From Candidatus Delongbacteria bacterium (GTDB taxonomy: Bacteria; UBA4055): a stretch of 14,653 nucleotides of DNA. The number at the start of each line of letters is the position of its first letter. The stretch's first letter is position 1. A program made the translations under genes and the position numbers. Location of the stretch: positions 1 to 14,653 of the forward strand of contig JAQVNT010000014.1 in assembly GCA_028702975.1 (NCBI GenBank). Reading direction: 5' to 3'. Below the pieces are notes generated by a model that saw only the letters and a program-made list of their open reading frames with translations, was not told where the DNA came from and searched no databases. Below, one piece after another: positions 1 through 8,269 of this stretch.

Positions 1-173
1 CCGAGCAGGAAATCATTGATGGATCTGCCTGCAGGTCCGTTTTGAATGTCAGGATGGTCTTTAAGAAATTTCTGAAAACAATCCAGGCAAAGATTGATCT
101 CTTCAGTACCCTTGTCATTCTGAATAACGATTTTTGTCACAACATTTACTGAGCCGCACTTATCGCATTTCAT
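1..173 (-). CDS. McsA-like CxxC zinc-finger protein (partial, 3' end outside window)
   Basis: The first 57 codons of a gene running off the left edge. The start of the protein is MKCDKCGS, and a second cysteine pair follows at C29 and C32 (LCLDCF). Two CxxC knuckles about 25 residues apart at the extreme N-terminus are the hallmark of McsA/UvrB-motif proteins, which in Firmicutes activate the protein-arginine kinase McsB and so regulate Clp proteolysis. The UvrB/C motif expected further on is outside the window, so the family call rests on the zinc finger alone. The ATG overlaps the lolD stop as TGATG, so translation is probably coupled to lolD. A small general zinc-ribbon protein is the alternative. 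Confidence 0.6.
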   Translation of the reverse strand, partial: MKCDKCGSVNVVTKIVIQNDKGTEEINLCLDCFQKFLKDHPDIQNGPAGRSINDFLL

Positions 174-835
174 CAGATAACCCCGTCAACAATGTTAACT
201 ATCCTGTCCGCTTTTCCCGCAAGGTTTTTATCGTGCGTGGCAACCAGGAACGCCGTTTTGTTCTTTTTCGCAAGATCCCACATCAGATCGTGAAGTTTCT
301 CCGAGGATACATTATCCAGATTTCCTGAAGGTTCGTCTGCCAGTATCAGCGAAGGCTTGTTGATCAGCGCTCTCGCAAATGCCACTCTCTGCTGCTCACC
401 CCCTGAAAGTTCCGCGCTCTTGTGCGTTGCTCTGTCAGAAAGTCCGACAGCTTCAAGAAGTTCACCAGCGCGTCTGGCGAGCTCGTTCCTGTCGCCGCCC
501 ATTATAAGTCCGGGCAGCATGATGTTCTCAAGTGAAGTGAATTCAGGCAGCAGATAGTGGAACTGGAAAACGAAGCCTATGTTCCGGTTCCTAAATTCGG
601 CCAGCCTTTTGTCGCTGTATGTGATAATGTTCTCGTCCCTGAACTCAATTATTCCGCTGTCGGGTTTGTCGAGCGTGCCTACAATGTTAAGAAGAGTGGA
701 TTTGCCCGCCCCGCTTTTTCCCATTACGGCAACTATTTCGCCTTCATTAAGGGACAGATTGACTCCCTTGAGCACAGGTATGTCTTTTTTCCCCATTGTG
801 TACTTTTTATATAGTTCTTTTACATTTACCAGCAT
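173..835 (-). CDS. lolD: Lipoprotein-releasing ABC transporter ATP-binding protein LolD
   Basis: ATPase of 220 residues, the usual LolD/MacB-type length. Visible motifs in order: Walker A GKSGAGKST (39-47), Q-loop Q91, signature LSGGEQQ (143-149), Walker B LILADEP (163-169) and the switch histidine H201. The long run after the Q-loop (FHYLLPEF) is typical of LolD. It powers transfer of outer-membrane lipoproteins from the inner membrane to the periplasmic carrier. The gene lies 14 bases downstream of a LolC/E-type permease on the same strand, which separates it from FtsE and MacB relatives. A purine-rich AAAGAGAA precedes the ATG. Its stop overlaps the start of the McsA-like gene. Confidence 0.9.
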   Translation of the reverse strand: MLVNVKELYKKYTMGKKDIPVLKGVNLSLNEGEIVAVMGKSGAGKSTLLNIVGTLDKPDSGIIEFRDENIITYSDKRLAEFRNRNIGFVFQFHYLLPEFTSLENIMLPGLIMGGDRNELARRAGELLEAVGLSDRATHKSAELSGGEQQRVAFARALINKPSLILADEPSGNLDNVSSEKLHDLMWDLAKKNKTAFLVATHDKNLAGKADRIVNIVDGVI

Positions 836-849
836 TTTATTCTCTTTTT

Positions 850-2070
850 TTATTCACCTCTTATTATTTGTCCCGGAAGCATTTTACCCGCCTGACTCGA
901 AGGGTAGATAGTTGAAAGGAATGTCAGTGCAAGGGCAACTGCTCCGATCAGAATTACATCTGCGGTCTTTATCTCGACAGGCATTGCGTTGATGAAATAG
1001 ATATCGCCGGGAAGTGATACTATTTTGTACTTGAGCTGTATCAGGCTGACAATAAGCCCGAGGATTATTCCGAATACAGTTCCTAAAACCCCGATGATCA
1101 TACCCTGAATTATAAAGATCCTCATTATCATCGATCTTGTAGCGCCCATAGCCATGAGTATCCCGATCTCCTGTTTCTTTTCCATAACTATCATTATCAG
1201 TCCGGATAGTATGTTGAAGGCTGCAATTATCACTATCAGGCTTAAGATCGTCCCCATCATCATCTTTTCGATCTCCATCCACGCATACAGATTTTTGTGC
1301 ATATCTTTCCATGATACGGCGTTCAGCGGGTATTCGAGCTTTTCGTTCAGGTCTGCTTTTACTCTGTCGGTGTGCCCGATCGAAGACAGGACTATATAGA
1401 CTCCATTTACCTTATCCGGCATTTTGAATAATTTCTGTGCCGCTTCCAGTGAGACATAAACAAGCCCGCCGTCCACTTCGGCAAGCCCGGATTCAAATAT
1501 ACCCGTCACTTCGAATTTCATTACCGGCGGCTGCGAGAAGGTAGAACTGATGGCTGGTGAAATAACGAAAAGCTCGCTGCCGACTATGGATGCTGTCCTG
1601 TCAGCCATTCCTTTGCCAAGTATAATACCCGGAAGCCCTGACTCCGATTGTTCAAAGTCGAGTTTACCCGCGATTATCTGCCCGTTTAATAGCGAAACTG
1701 ATGAGATCGTACCTTTATCTATTCCTCTCACAAGAGATCCTTCGGTATAATCGCCTTTGATCATTCCGTAGGATTCGACAAAAGGCGAGTGTCCCCTTAT
1801 AAGAGAATCGGCTGACAGAAGCTCCGTAAGGTCATTGCTGAATGAAAAAGGTCTGTCGTTGAAAGATCTTATCCTGATATGCGAGTCGTTCGAGATGAAT
1901 CTTGTTCTGACCTCGGTCTCAAATCCGTTCATGACAGATATTACGATCACAAGAACTGCTACACCCAGAGTGATGCCCAGAAACGAAATATAAGTAATCG
2001 TTGATATAAAAGCGGTCTTTCTTTTACCCTGAAGGTATCTTTTAGCTATGAAAAATTCAATAAATGACAC
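850..2070 (-). CDS. Lipoprotein-releasing system transmembrane protein, LolC/LolE family
   Basis: Inner-membrane permease of 406 residues. The N-terminus (FIAKRYLQGKRKTAFIS) is the characteristic LolC/E opening and leads into TM1 at about 21-47. A periplasmic domain of about 210 residues follows, then three TM helices of the FtsX domain containing the EKKQEIGILMAMGA coupling segment, and a C-terminal TM ending in PGQIIRGE. It would extract lipoproteins with LolD. Only one permease gene is present here, so it may act as a homodimer or pair with a LolC/E gene elsewhere; I cannot say which paralogue it is. The start codon is GTG, with AGGA 8 bases upstream. No in-frame ATG lies near it. A promoter-like pair sits just before the gene. 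Confidence 0.88.
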   Translation of the reverse strand: MSFIEFFIAKRYLQGKRKTAFISTITYISFLGITLGVAVLVIVISVMNGFETEVRTRFISNDSHIRIRSFNDRPFSFSNDLTELLSADSLIRGHSPFVESYGMIKGDYTEGSLVRGIDKGTISSVSLLNGQIIAGKLDFEQSESGLPGIILGKGMADRTASIVGSELFVISPAISSTFSQPPVMKFEVTGIFESGLAEVDGGLVYVSLEAAQKLFKMPDKVNGVYIVLSSIGHTDRVKADLNEKLEYPLNAVSWKDMHKNLYAWMEIEKMMMGTILSLIVIIAAFNILSGLIMIVMEKKQEIGILMAMGATRSMIMRIFIIQGMIIGVLGTVFGIILGLIVSLIQLKYKIVSLPGDIYFINAMPVEIKTADVILIGAVALALTFLSTIYPSSQAGKMLPGQIIRGE

Positions 2071-2101
2071 AGCGCTTTTCCTGTTTTGTTTACATTTAAG
2101 T

Positions 2102-2130
2102 AATATAAGTAACCGGAACAGGTTTTACAA
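2102..2130 (-). promoter_or_regulatory. Predicted sigma70-type promoter of the lolC/E-lolD operon
   Basis: On the minus strand TTGTAA (2130-2125) and TATATT (2107-2102) are separated by exactly 17 bases, in the 72-base gap between xerD and lolC/E. Transcription would start near 2095 and give a leader of about 25 bases holding the AGGA site of the GTG start. The same spacing and -10 hexamer occur at the other promoters in this window, which raises confidence. No terminator is seen after xerD, so read-through from upstream is also possible. Confidence 0.55.
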
Positions 2131-2142
2131 GGATTTAAAGCA

Positions 2143-3051
2143 CTACCCCCTCGGATGGAATTGCCTGTAGATCTGTTTTAAATGCTCTCTGTCGATATGG
2201 GTATAGAGCTGGGTCGTCGAGATGTCGGAGTGTCCGAGCATCTCCTGAACTGAGCGCAGATCGGCTCCGCCCTCAAGAAGATGTGTCGCAAAAGAATGCC
2301 TGAAAGTATGCGGGTGGATTTCGAGAGAAAGATCAGCGAGCTGAACATATTTTCTCAAGATCTTCCAGAACCCCATTCTTGACATTTTGTTTCCTCTCGA
2401 GTTCAAAAAAAGTATGTTCTTTGACTTTCCTTTTGCGGCAAGTTCAGGCCTGACATCTCCGAGATATGTTTTCAGGTGTTCCAGCGCACTTGAGCCTATG
2501 GGAACGATCCTTTCCTTGTTCCTTTTTCCGATCACTCTTACTATACCTTCGGGAAAGATCACAGAGTTATACTCGATCGAAAGAAGCTCGGATATCCTGA
2601 GACCGCACGCATACAGCATTTCAAGCATCGCCCTGTCCCTTAATCCTAGCGGAACTGACAGGTCCGGTACCGCAAATATTTTCTCTACTTCTTCAACAGA
2701 AAGTACGGCCGGATATGTATCGGGTTTTTTCGGGGTCTCGATGTGAAGTGCGGGATTGTTCAGCGATATATCTTCATTAACCATATATTTGTGGAAGTTC
2801 CTGATCGAAGAAAGGTTTCTTATCACTGAATTTATGTTCAGACCGATGTCGCTGAGAAGGATTATAAATTCCCTTATGTGTATGGGAGCAATATCATCAG
2901 GTTCGAATATTTTTTTGCTTTCCAGATAACCTACATACCTTTTCAGATCGCTTGCGTATGATTCAAGAGAAAGCCTGCTTAGTCCTTTATCGAACAGAAG
3001 GGAGTCGTAATACTGATCAAGAATATCAGTTAATGTCGGTTTTGCAGCCAT
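2143..3051 (-). CDS. xerD: Site-specific tyrosine recombinase, XerD type
   Basis: Protein of 302 residues, the normal Xer length. The N-terminal SAM-like DNA-binding domain covers about 1-105 and the catalytic domain about 112-302. All active-site residues are visible: R152 (ACGLRISE), K176 (GKRNKER), H248 and R251 (HPHTFRHSF), H274 (LGHSDISTT) and nucleophile Y283 (LYTH). It would cut and rejoin the chromosomal dif site with a XerC partner to resolve chromosome dimers. XerD rather than XerC is inferred from HPHTFRHSFATHLLEGGADL and IYRQFHPRG. It begins 3 bases after the SLBB gene stop, with no clear ribosome binding site, so it is probably translated by coupling. Its place in a polysaccharide operon looks accidental. 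Confidence 0.85.
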   Translation of the reverse strand: MAAKPTLTDILDQYYDSLLFDKGLSRLSLESYASDLKRYVGYLESKKIFEPDDIAPIHIREFIILLSDIGLNINSVIRNLSSIRNFHKYMVNEDISLNNPALHIETPKKPDTYPAVLSVEEVEKIFAVPDLSVPLGLRDRAMLEMLYACGLRISELLSIEYNSVIFPEGIVRVIGKRNKERIVPIGSSALEHLKTYLGDVRPELAAKGKSKNILFLNSRGNKMSRMGFWKILRKYVQLADLSLEIHPHTFRHSFATHLLEGGADLRSVQEMLGHSDISTTQLYTHIDREHLKQIYRQFHPRG

Positions 3052-3054
3052 ATT

Positions 3055-5625
3055 CTATTTTGACAGCTGATAAACTGTTGCAGCTGAAAGGCTGAGCTGG
3101 TAAAGAATCGTTGTAACATCTTTTGTCAGCTGAAGAAAATCGATCCTGTTGTAGTCATAGGGGACATATATCATGTCACCGGGTTCAAGCTCATAAGACA
3201 TTATATTGTCGAACCACCCCTTTTCCTTTATAAGCTCACCGTTTGACTTTATCACATAAATGTTATCCTCATCGGCCGAATCGGTTATGCCGCCGACTTT
3301 ATCAAGGTAATTTCTGACTTTTCTTTTTGAAGAATTATAGGTTATGGCAGTCTGCTGATAAACTTCCCCCATCACAAGTATAGTTCTTGATACGGGAGGA
3401 ACAAAGATCGAGTCCTGATTCTGGAAATAAAAATCTTCGTGATTTCCCTTGTCGTCAATATCCAAAATCACCCTTCCGCTGGCTTCTATTGAATCGAATT
3501 TAGCGGTATTAAGAGCATTTGCCAGATCCTCATTTCCTGAAAGGATCATCTGCATCTGAAGTTTGTTGTTCAGTTCGTCTCTCAACTCTTTGATCTTTCT
3601 CGTCTGTTTTTCTTTGACTTCCTGCCTGAAGATCTGAGTTGATCTTATCTGGGCGTTATTTGTAAAACCTCCGCATCTGTCAAGAAGATCGCTCATTTCT
3701 TCATTCTCCCTAAGTGCGTACATACCCGGAAACTGTACTTCGCCGAAGATCTTTACATAATTCACTCTTGCAAAGTCCCTTATTCGCCTTACGAAAACAA
3801 TATCGTTGGGTTCAAGAATAATGTTTTTCAGATTTTCAGAACTCACCCATCTGGTCTTCAGCAGTTTGTTGTTCCTGTTTATGCCGGACACTATTTCGAT
3901 AGAATCTGTCATGGCGTCTTTCCTAAATCCGCCTCCCAGTGTTATAAGATCATAAGCCGTCATGTTATCTGAATGAATGTAATTGCCCTGATTTTTTATA
4001 TTACCCCATATTCCGACGCTCTGAAGAGGGTTTTTTGCCGAGTAATCAAAGATATGCACCTTGTCATCGTCCTGCAGGACGAATTCTTCGGTTTTTATAT
4101 TTGAGAAATAGCTGTATCCGTCCATTGCGTTATTTCTGATAATTACGATGTTGTTTATGTCGCCGTAAGGTGTAAGTCCTCCTGAGTAGGAAAGAAGATT
4201 TGAAACGGTCATTTCTTTGGTGAATTTGTAAACTCCGGGCTTGTTGATCTCTCCCGACACTTCAACTGACGGAAAATATGAAACAGAGTCGAGGCTGAAT
4301 ACTTCAACTGTATCTCTCGCGGAAAGCTGTATTCTGTCTTCACCGAGTTTTTCGAGTACATTTTTTGGCGAGAAAGTGATCATTACATCTCTTTTTCCCG
4401 TTCCGTTCTTCCTTATGATGCTCGCATAATTCATATCAGTATTCTCGAATACTATCTCTTTGTCGCTGATAATATCGCCGAGCATCATTCCCTCGTCATA
4501 CTGGATCTTCCGGTTATGTCTGAAGTTTCCTTTTAGATAAACATATTTCGAATTGAAAACAAGTGTTGAGAACATCCTGACCACATCTCCGTCTCTCAGC
4601 TTGGGGTTGTCTTTCAGAGAGACTGACAGTATTTCACTTCTTCCGTCCGCTCCGAGTCTTTCAATTTCAATTCTTTCCGTATCAGAGAAAGGGGTCTTTC
4701 CAGCAATTTCGATGATATCTTCAAGCCTGTCTGATGTTCGGATCTCGAAAATACCTTCTCTTTTCACATTTCCCGCTATCGCCGCCTGATCGCCGGTAAG
4801 GGGTACAAAAACGGTCATGTTAGGCTCAAGGACAGATACAGGGTTTTTTCCGAAAAACAAAAGTGAGTACATGTCCACTACTCTGGATCCGGTTTTTGTC
4901 GAGATTAGTCCGATATTTCTTAAACTTGCTTCAGGAGTTACGCCTCCCGCTACTGCCAGAACTTCAATAATGCTTGAAAAGGGCGAGACATTATACACCC
5001 CGGGTTTTATGACATTACCGACTACGAATATAGAGATCGGTTTTACTTCGCTGAGCCTTACGCTGAATTTTATGCCGTTTATGCTGGATAATTTGGATTC
5101 GATCCTGCTTTTGGCAGCTTTATAATCAAGTCCCGAGAGGTCGATCTTTCCGATCTGGGGAATGATTATGAATATCTCGTTCGTTACTTCAACGGCATAA
5201 TTTTTCTCCATCGCTCCCCAGACATCGACGGCAAATATATCACCGGCGGAAAGAATATAATTGTCGGGTATCGATTTATTGTAATTAAGATTCGTTCTTA
5301 CAGACGAGAAATCTATACGGAACTGTTTTAATTCCGAGCTGTAGGGGTCGATCACTTCCCCGTTCACGTATTTTTCAAAATATGTCTTATACACTTCAAC
5401 AGAATCAACCGGGATATCAGATTCATCATCGATTAAAGAAAGAACGGTGTCAATTTCCGCAACTTCGGTTGTTATTTTATTGGGTGAATCTTTGCCTTTG
5501 AGTTTTTCTATCTCAGAAGAAAGGTCTTTACCGGTCATTTTCTGGTACATTCTTAAAAGTTCTTCAGTCTGGGAGAAACTTGACAAAGAAAATATAAACA
5601 GACTGAGCAAAACGATTTTTTTCAT
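3055..5625 (-). CDS. Polysaccharide export protein with N-terminal poly-export domain and six to seven SLBB repeats
   Basis: Protein of 856 residues with a signal peptide (about 1-19, cut after SLSSFSQ). No lipobox cysteine is present, so it is not a Wza-like lipoprotein. The poly-export domain covers about 110-195 (IPDNYILSAGDIFAVDVWG). SLBB repeats begin near G202, G285, G366 (degenerate), G458, G541, G628 and G753; five carry the core G-[NE]-[VIF]-x-x-x-G (for example VGNVIKPGVY, SGEINKPGVY, FGEVQFPGMY). A charged, probably coiled segment at about 665-695 is inserted before the last repeat. The C-terminus (about 833-854) is a hydrophobic or amphipathic helix. It should form or line an outer-membrane/periplasmic channel for exopolysaccharide. 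GGAG lies 7 bases before the ATG. The sugar-transferase gene is 15 bases upstream. No Wzc-like co-polymerase is in the window. Confidence 0.87.
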   Translation of the reverse strand: MKKIVLLSLFIFSLSSFSQTEELLRMYQKMTGKDLSSEIEKLKGKDSPNKITTEVAEIDTVLSLIDDESDIPVDSVEVYKTYFEKYVNGEVIDPYSSELKQFRIDFSSVRTNLNYNKSIPDNYILSAGDIFAVDVWGAMEKNYAVEVTNEIFIIIPQIGKIDLSGLDYKAAKSRIESKLSSINGIKFSVRLSEVKPISIFVVGNVIKPGVYNVSPFSSIIEVLAVAGGVTPEASLRNIGLISTKTGSRVVDMYSLLFFGKNPVSVLEPNMTVFVPLTGDQAAIAGNVKREGIFEIRTSDRLEDIIEIAGKTPFSDTERIEIERLGADGRSEILSVSLKDNPKLRDGDVVRMFSTLVFNSKYVYLKGNFRHNRKIQYDEGMMLGDIISDKEIVFENTDMNYASIIRKNGTGKRDVMITFSPKNVLEKLGEDRIQLSARDTVEVFSLDSVSYFPSVEVSGEINKPGVYKFTKEMTVSNLLSYSGGLTPYGDINNIVIIRNNAMDGYSYFSNIKTEEFVLQDDDKVHIFDYSAKNPLQSVGIWGNIKNQGNYIHSDNMTAYDLITLGGGFRKDAMTDSIEIVSGINRNNKLLKTRWVSSENLKNIILEPNDIVFVRRIRDFARVNYVKIFGEVQFPGMYALRENEEMSDLLDRCGGFTNNAQIRSTQIFRQEVKEKQTRKIKELRDELNNKLQMQMILSGNEDLANALNTAKFDSIEASGRVILDIDDKGNHEDFYFQNQDSIFVPPVSRTILVMGEVYQQTAITYNSSKRKVRNYLDKVGGITDSADEDNIYVIKSNGELIKEKGWFDNIMSYELEPGDMIYVPYDYNRIDFLQLTKDVTTILYQLSLSAATVYQLSK

Positions 5626-5640
5626 TAGATATCTCCGAAT

Positions 5641-7026
5641 TTAGTGGCCTTTAAAATTAATTACGACTCTTGCAGTGTAGAACAGAATTATAAAATCGAG
5701 TTTTAACGAAATGTTCTCGATGTAATAAAGATCATATTTAAGTTTTTCTTTAACATCGTCGAACGATTCGTCATATTTGTGCTTAACCTGAGCCCATCCC
5801 GTCAGTCCGGGTTTTACATGGAGTCTCTTGTAATAATAGGGTATGGTTTTTATGAATTTGTCAACGAAGAATTTTCTTTCAGGCCTGGGTCCTACAAAGC
5901 TCATGTTGCCGATAAGGACATTTATAAGCTGAGGAAGCTCGTCGATCCTGGTTTTTCTCATGAAGGTGCCGTATCTTGTGATCCTCGGATCGTTCTTAGA
6001 TGCCCAGACAGCGCCTGTTTCGGCTTCGGCGTCCTTTTTCATTGACCTGAATTTATAGACAGTGAATTCCTTAAAATCTTTCCCCACTCTTTTTTGTCTG
6101 AAGATCACCTCTCCTTTCGAATCGAATTTTATTATCAGAATGCTCAAAAGCATTAAGGGGCTCATTAAGATCAAAAGGATCAGCGATACTATTATGTCGA
6201 AGCTTCTTTTAAGCATTCTCTGGAAGGGTGACAATATGTCAGGGAACAGTTCCAGAAGCTTGTATCCGAAAAGCTCGAAAGTCCTGACATTCCCGCTGAT
6301 TATATCCTCAAGCGAAGGCACAACTTTGTAAAAGACATTGTGATCCTTTGATTTAAGAATTATGTTGTTTATAAGAAACGGGTCTTTTACTTCTACGGAT
6401 ATTATAATTTCCCTTATCTGATTATCCTTAATTATGTCCTCAAATCTGTCCAGATCGCCCAGTGTCCTGAAACCCTGATATTCAGGATTGTCCTTGCCGT
6501 CATCAATGAAACCGATTATCCTTAACCCCAGCAGCCGTCCTTTATGGTACTCGCGGATAATTTTCTTAGACGATTTATTATAGCCTATAACGAGGGCGTT
6601 TCTTAAGCCTATGCCTTTTCTGAAAAGTCTGTTTAAAGTAAGTTTGAAAAAAATTCTGCCGGATGTTACCACAGTGCTCAGAATAACATAATAAATAATC
6701 AGTCCTGTGCCTGACAGTTCTCTAAAGTTCAATGTCGTCAGTACATAAAGAACAATTATTCCGACCGTTATTCCCGATAATGCGCTCAGCCCGATCTCTA
6801 CTGCGCTTCTGAAATAGAACGATTTATACAGGTCCTTTATGTGGAAAACAGACAGCCAGAAAATGTAGAGAACAGGTGAAATGATCAAAAGCTCCGAATA
6901 AGAGTGATCTGTGTATGTGATGAAATAGTCGGTCTTGAATTTGATTATAAAAAGTATCAAGGTCGACAGGTTGACAGTTATGAAATCTGTCAGGACCATC
7001 AATTTTATTTCTTTTGAAATTTTCAA
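5641..7026 (-). CDS. Exopolysaccharide biosynthesis polyprenyl glycosylphosphotransferase (WbaP/WcaJ-like)
   Basis: Membrane enzyme of 461 residues that would load the first sugar-phosphate onto undecaprenyl phosphate. Four N-terminal TM helices (about 8-30, 43-63, 78-98, 105-126) lead into a Rossmann-like CoA-binding-type domain (about 140-250). After that comes the bacterial sugar-transferase domain starting KRSFDIIVS with a re-entrant or TM helix (275-299). Catalytic-domain motifs are visible: RQKRVG (310-315), YKFRSM, the acidic pair D362-E363 in TRIDELPQL, VGPRPE (378-383) and KPGLTGWAQV. The sugar cannot be told from sequence. The start is a TTG that overlaps the ribD stop as TTGA, with GAGG 8 bases before it. 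The next possible start is an ATG at codon 10. Confidence 0.9.
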   Translation of the reverse strand: MKISKEIKLMVLTDFITVNLSTLILFIIKFKTDYFITYTDHSYSELLIISPVLYIFWLSVFHIKDLYKSFYFRSAVEIGLSALSGITVGIIVLYVLTTLNFRELSGTGLIIYYVILSTVVTSGRIFFKLTLNRLFRKGIGLRNALVIGYNKSSKKIIREYHKGRLLGLRIIGFIDDGKDNPEYQGFRTLGDLDRFEDIIKDNQIREIIISVEVKDPFLINNIILKSKDHNVFYKVVPSLEDIISGNVRTFELFGYKLLELFPDILSPFQRMLKRSFDIIVSLILLILMSPLMLLSILIIKFDSKGEVIFRQKRVGKDFKEFTVYKFRSMKKDAEAETGAVWASKNDPRITRYGTFMRKTRIDELPQLINVLIGNMSFVGPRPERKFFVDKFIKTIPYYYKRLHVKPGLTGWAQVKHKYDESFDDVKEKLKYDLYYIENISLKLDFIILFYTARVVINFKGH

Positions 7027-8090
7027 TCGGAATACCTCAAGTTACCCTCAACTAAAAGGTCGACGCCGGATCTTTTATATTTAACATCCTCAATCGATAC
7101 AGAATCAGACACCAGTTCGATCCCGGATCCGGAAAAGAACTTTACAGAGCTTCCGATCAGTTTAGGCGCAAGAAAAAGTACGATCTTGTCGGCAAGTCTG
7201 TTATTGATAAGATAGGAAAACATCGCTGCGCCGCCCTCTGCCAGTATTGATCTTATCCCGTATGAATGAAGCGTTCTGAATGCCTGTTCCAGATCAAGCT
7301 CCCCGTTGTTTTCATCGACTTTAATTATACTTATACCTTTGTTTTTATACTTTGTTTCAGATGTCTCCGTTACTGTTTTCGAAGTGATTATAATTGTTCC
7401 CGAATCGTTACCGAAAATTTTTTTGTCGGGGCTGAGCGATAAATGTTCATCAGTTACTATCCTCACAGGGTTTCTTCCCCTGCAGTGTCTTACTGTGAGC
7501 AGCGGGTCGTCTTTTTCAACAGTGTTTCTGCCGACCAGCACAGCGTCATAAAAATTTCTCAATCTGTGTACCATTTTCCTGCTTTTTTCAGATGAGATCC
7601 ATTTCGAATCGCCGTTGTCTGTAGCTAGAGATCCGTCCAGAGATGAAGCCGCTTTTAGAATAATAAGAGGCATACCCGTTCTGAGCGAATGAAAGAACGG
7701 CTCATTGATGCCAATGCATTCCTTTTCCAGAACGCCGCATTCGACTTCAACACCCGCTCTTCTCAGAACTTCAGTTCCTCTGCCGTTCGAGTGGGGAGAA
7801 GGATCAGTGGTACCTATATAGACTCTTCTGATCTTTTCTTTTATTATCAGGTCGGTGCACGGGGGCGTTTTCCCGAAATGCGAGCACGGTTCAAGCGTAA
7901 CATACATGTCTGAACCGCAAGGATCTTCAACGCATGAACTGATCGCGTTCACCTCGGCATGAGGGCCTCCAAATTTCTTATGGCAGCCTTTTCCAATGAT
8001 CTTGCCGTTCTTAACGATGATTGCTCCGACTATCGGGTTAGGGCTTGCGGTCCCTGCACCTTTCAAAGCCTCTCTGAGCGCCAGACCCAT
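7023..8090 (-). CDS. ribD: Bifunctional riboflavin biosynthesis deaminase/reductase RibD
   Basis: Protein of at least 355 residues catalysing the second and third steps of riboflavin synthesis. The N-terminal deaminase has zinc ligands H44, C69 and C78 and the proton shuttle E46 (GPHAEVNA, LEPCSHFGKTPPC). The C-terminal reductase begins near residue 143 (KAASSLDGSLAT), with VGRNTVEKDDP (187-197) and LAEGG near 285. The ATG used here has a poor ribosome site. The frame stays open upstream and reads TDEKEKYM, like the conserved RibD start, from an ACG at 8111 that has AAGGCGAGG nine bases before it. The real start may therefore be that ACG, adding 7 residues. No other rib gene is nearby; it heads the surface-polysaccharide/xerD run. 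Confidence 0.92.
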   Translation of the reverse strand: MGLALREALKGAGTASPNPIVGAIIVKNGKIIGKGCHKKFGGPHAEVNAISSCVEDPCGSDMYVTLEPCSHFGKTPPCTDLIIKEKIRRVYIGTTDPSPHSNGRGTEVLRRAGVEVECGVLEKECIGINEPFFHSLRTGMPLIILKAASSLDGSLATDNGDSKWISSEKSRKMVHRLRNFYDAVLVGRNTVEKDDPLLTVRHCRGRNPVRIVTDEHLSLSPDKKIFGNDSGTIIITSKTVTETSETKYKNKGISIIKVDENNGELDLEQAFRTLHSYGIRSILAEGGAAMFSYLINNRLADKIVLFLAPKLIGSSVKFFSGSGIELVSDSVSIEDVKYKRSGVDLLVEGNLRYSD

Positions 8091-8120
8091 ATATTTTTCT
8101 TTTTCGTCCGTAGAGCTTGT

Positions 8121-8129
8121 CCTCGCCTT
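8121..8129 (-). promoter_or_regulatory. Strong Shine-Dalgarno pointing to a possible ACG start of ribD
   Basis: AAGGCGAGG on the minus strand. Nine bases downstream is ACG (8111-8109), in frame with ribD and followed by codons for DEKEKYM. The nearest in-frame ATG (8090) is 30 bases away from this site, too far to use it. No in-frame GTG or TTG lies between the upstream stop (8163-8165) and 8090. Confidence 0.5.
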
Positions 8130-8149
8130 ACATACATTTAAAAATGCTA

Positions 8150-8178
8150 AATATAAAATAAATTATCACCTTAAGCAA
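8150..8178 (-). promoter_or_regulatory. Predicted sigma70-type promoter of the ribD-transferase-SLBB-xerD run
   Basis: Minus-strand TTGCTT (8178-8173), a 17-base spacer and TATATT (8155-8150). Transcription would begin near 8143, about 14 bases before the AAGGCGAGG ribosome site. It faces away from the promoter at 8211-8239, forming a divergent control region of about 180 bases. No riboswitch-sized leader (such as an FMN element) fits between this start and ribD. Confidence 0.6.
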
Positions 8179-8210
8179 TCGTAATGTTGAGAGAAAAGAA
8201 AAGCGGGTGC

Positions 8211-8239
8211 TTGATTTTACTTGTTCTAAATCATATATT
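8211..8239 (+). promoter_or_regulatory. Predicted sigma70-type promoter of the pseudo-beta-CASP-queE-Dabb operon
   Basis: TTGATT (8211-8216), a 17-base spacer and TATATT (8234-8239). The start of transcription would be near 8246, leaving a leader of about 24 bases with AAGGAG at 8259-8264 in front of the ATG at 8270. Confidence 0.65.
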
Positions 8240-8269
8240 GAATACCTGAAAAAATAAAAAGGAGCCGGT

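Noticed and set aside
579..911. Plus-strand open frame of 110 codons over lolD and the end of lolC/E
   Set aside because: It is antisense to motif-bearing coding sequence and shows no ribosome site or recognisable domain.
884..1312. Open frame of 142 codons on the minus strand within lolC/E
   Set aside because: It is a shifted frame of the same strand. The protein is composed of D, R, N and C in an unnatural mix, while the main frame gives a clean permease.
8091..8269. FMN riboswitch upstream of ribD
   Set aside because: The predicted transcript start leaves only about 30-50 bases before the coding region, too short for the element, and none of its conserved blocks are seen.
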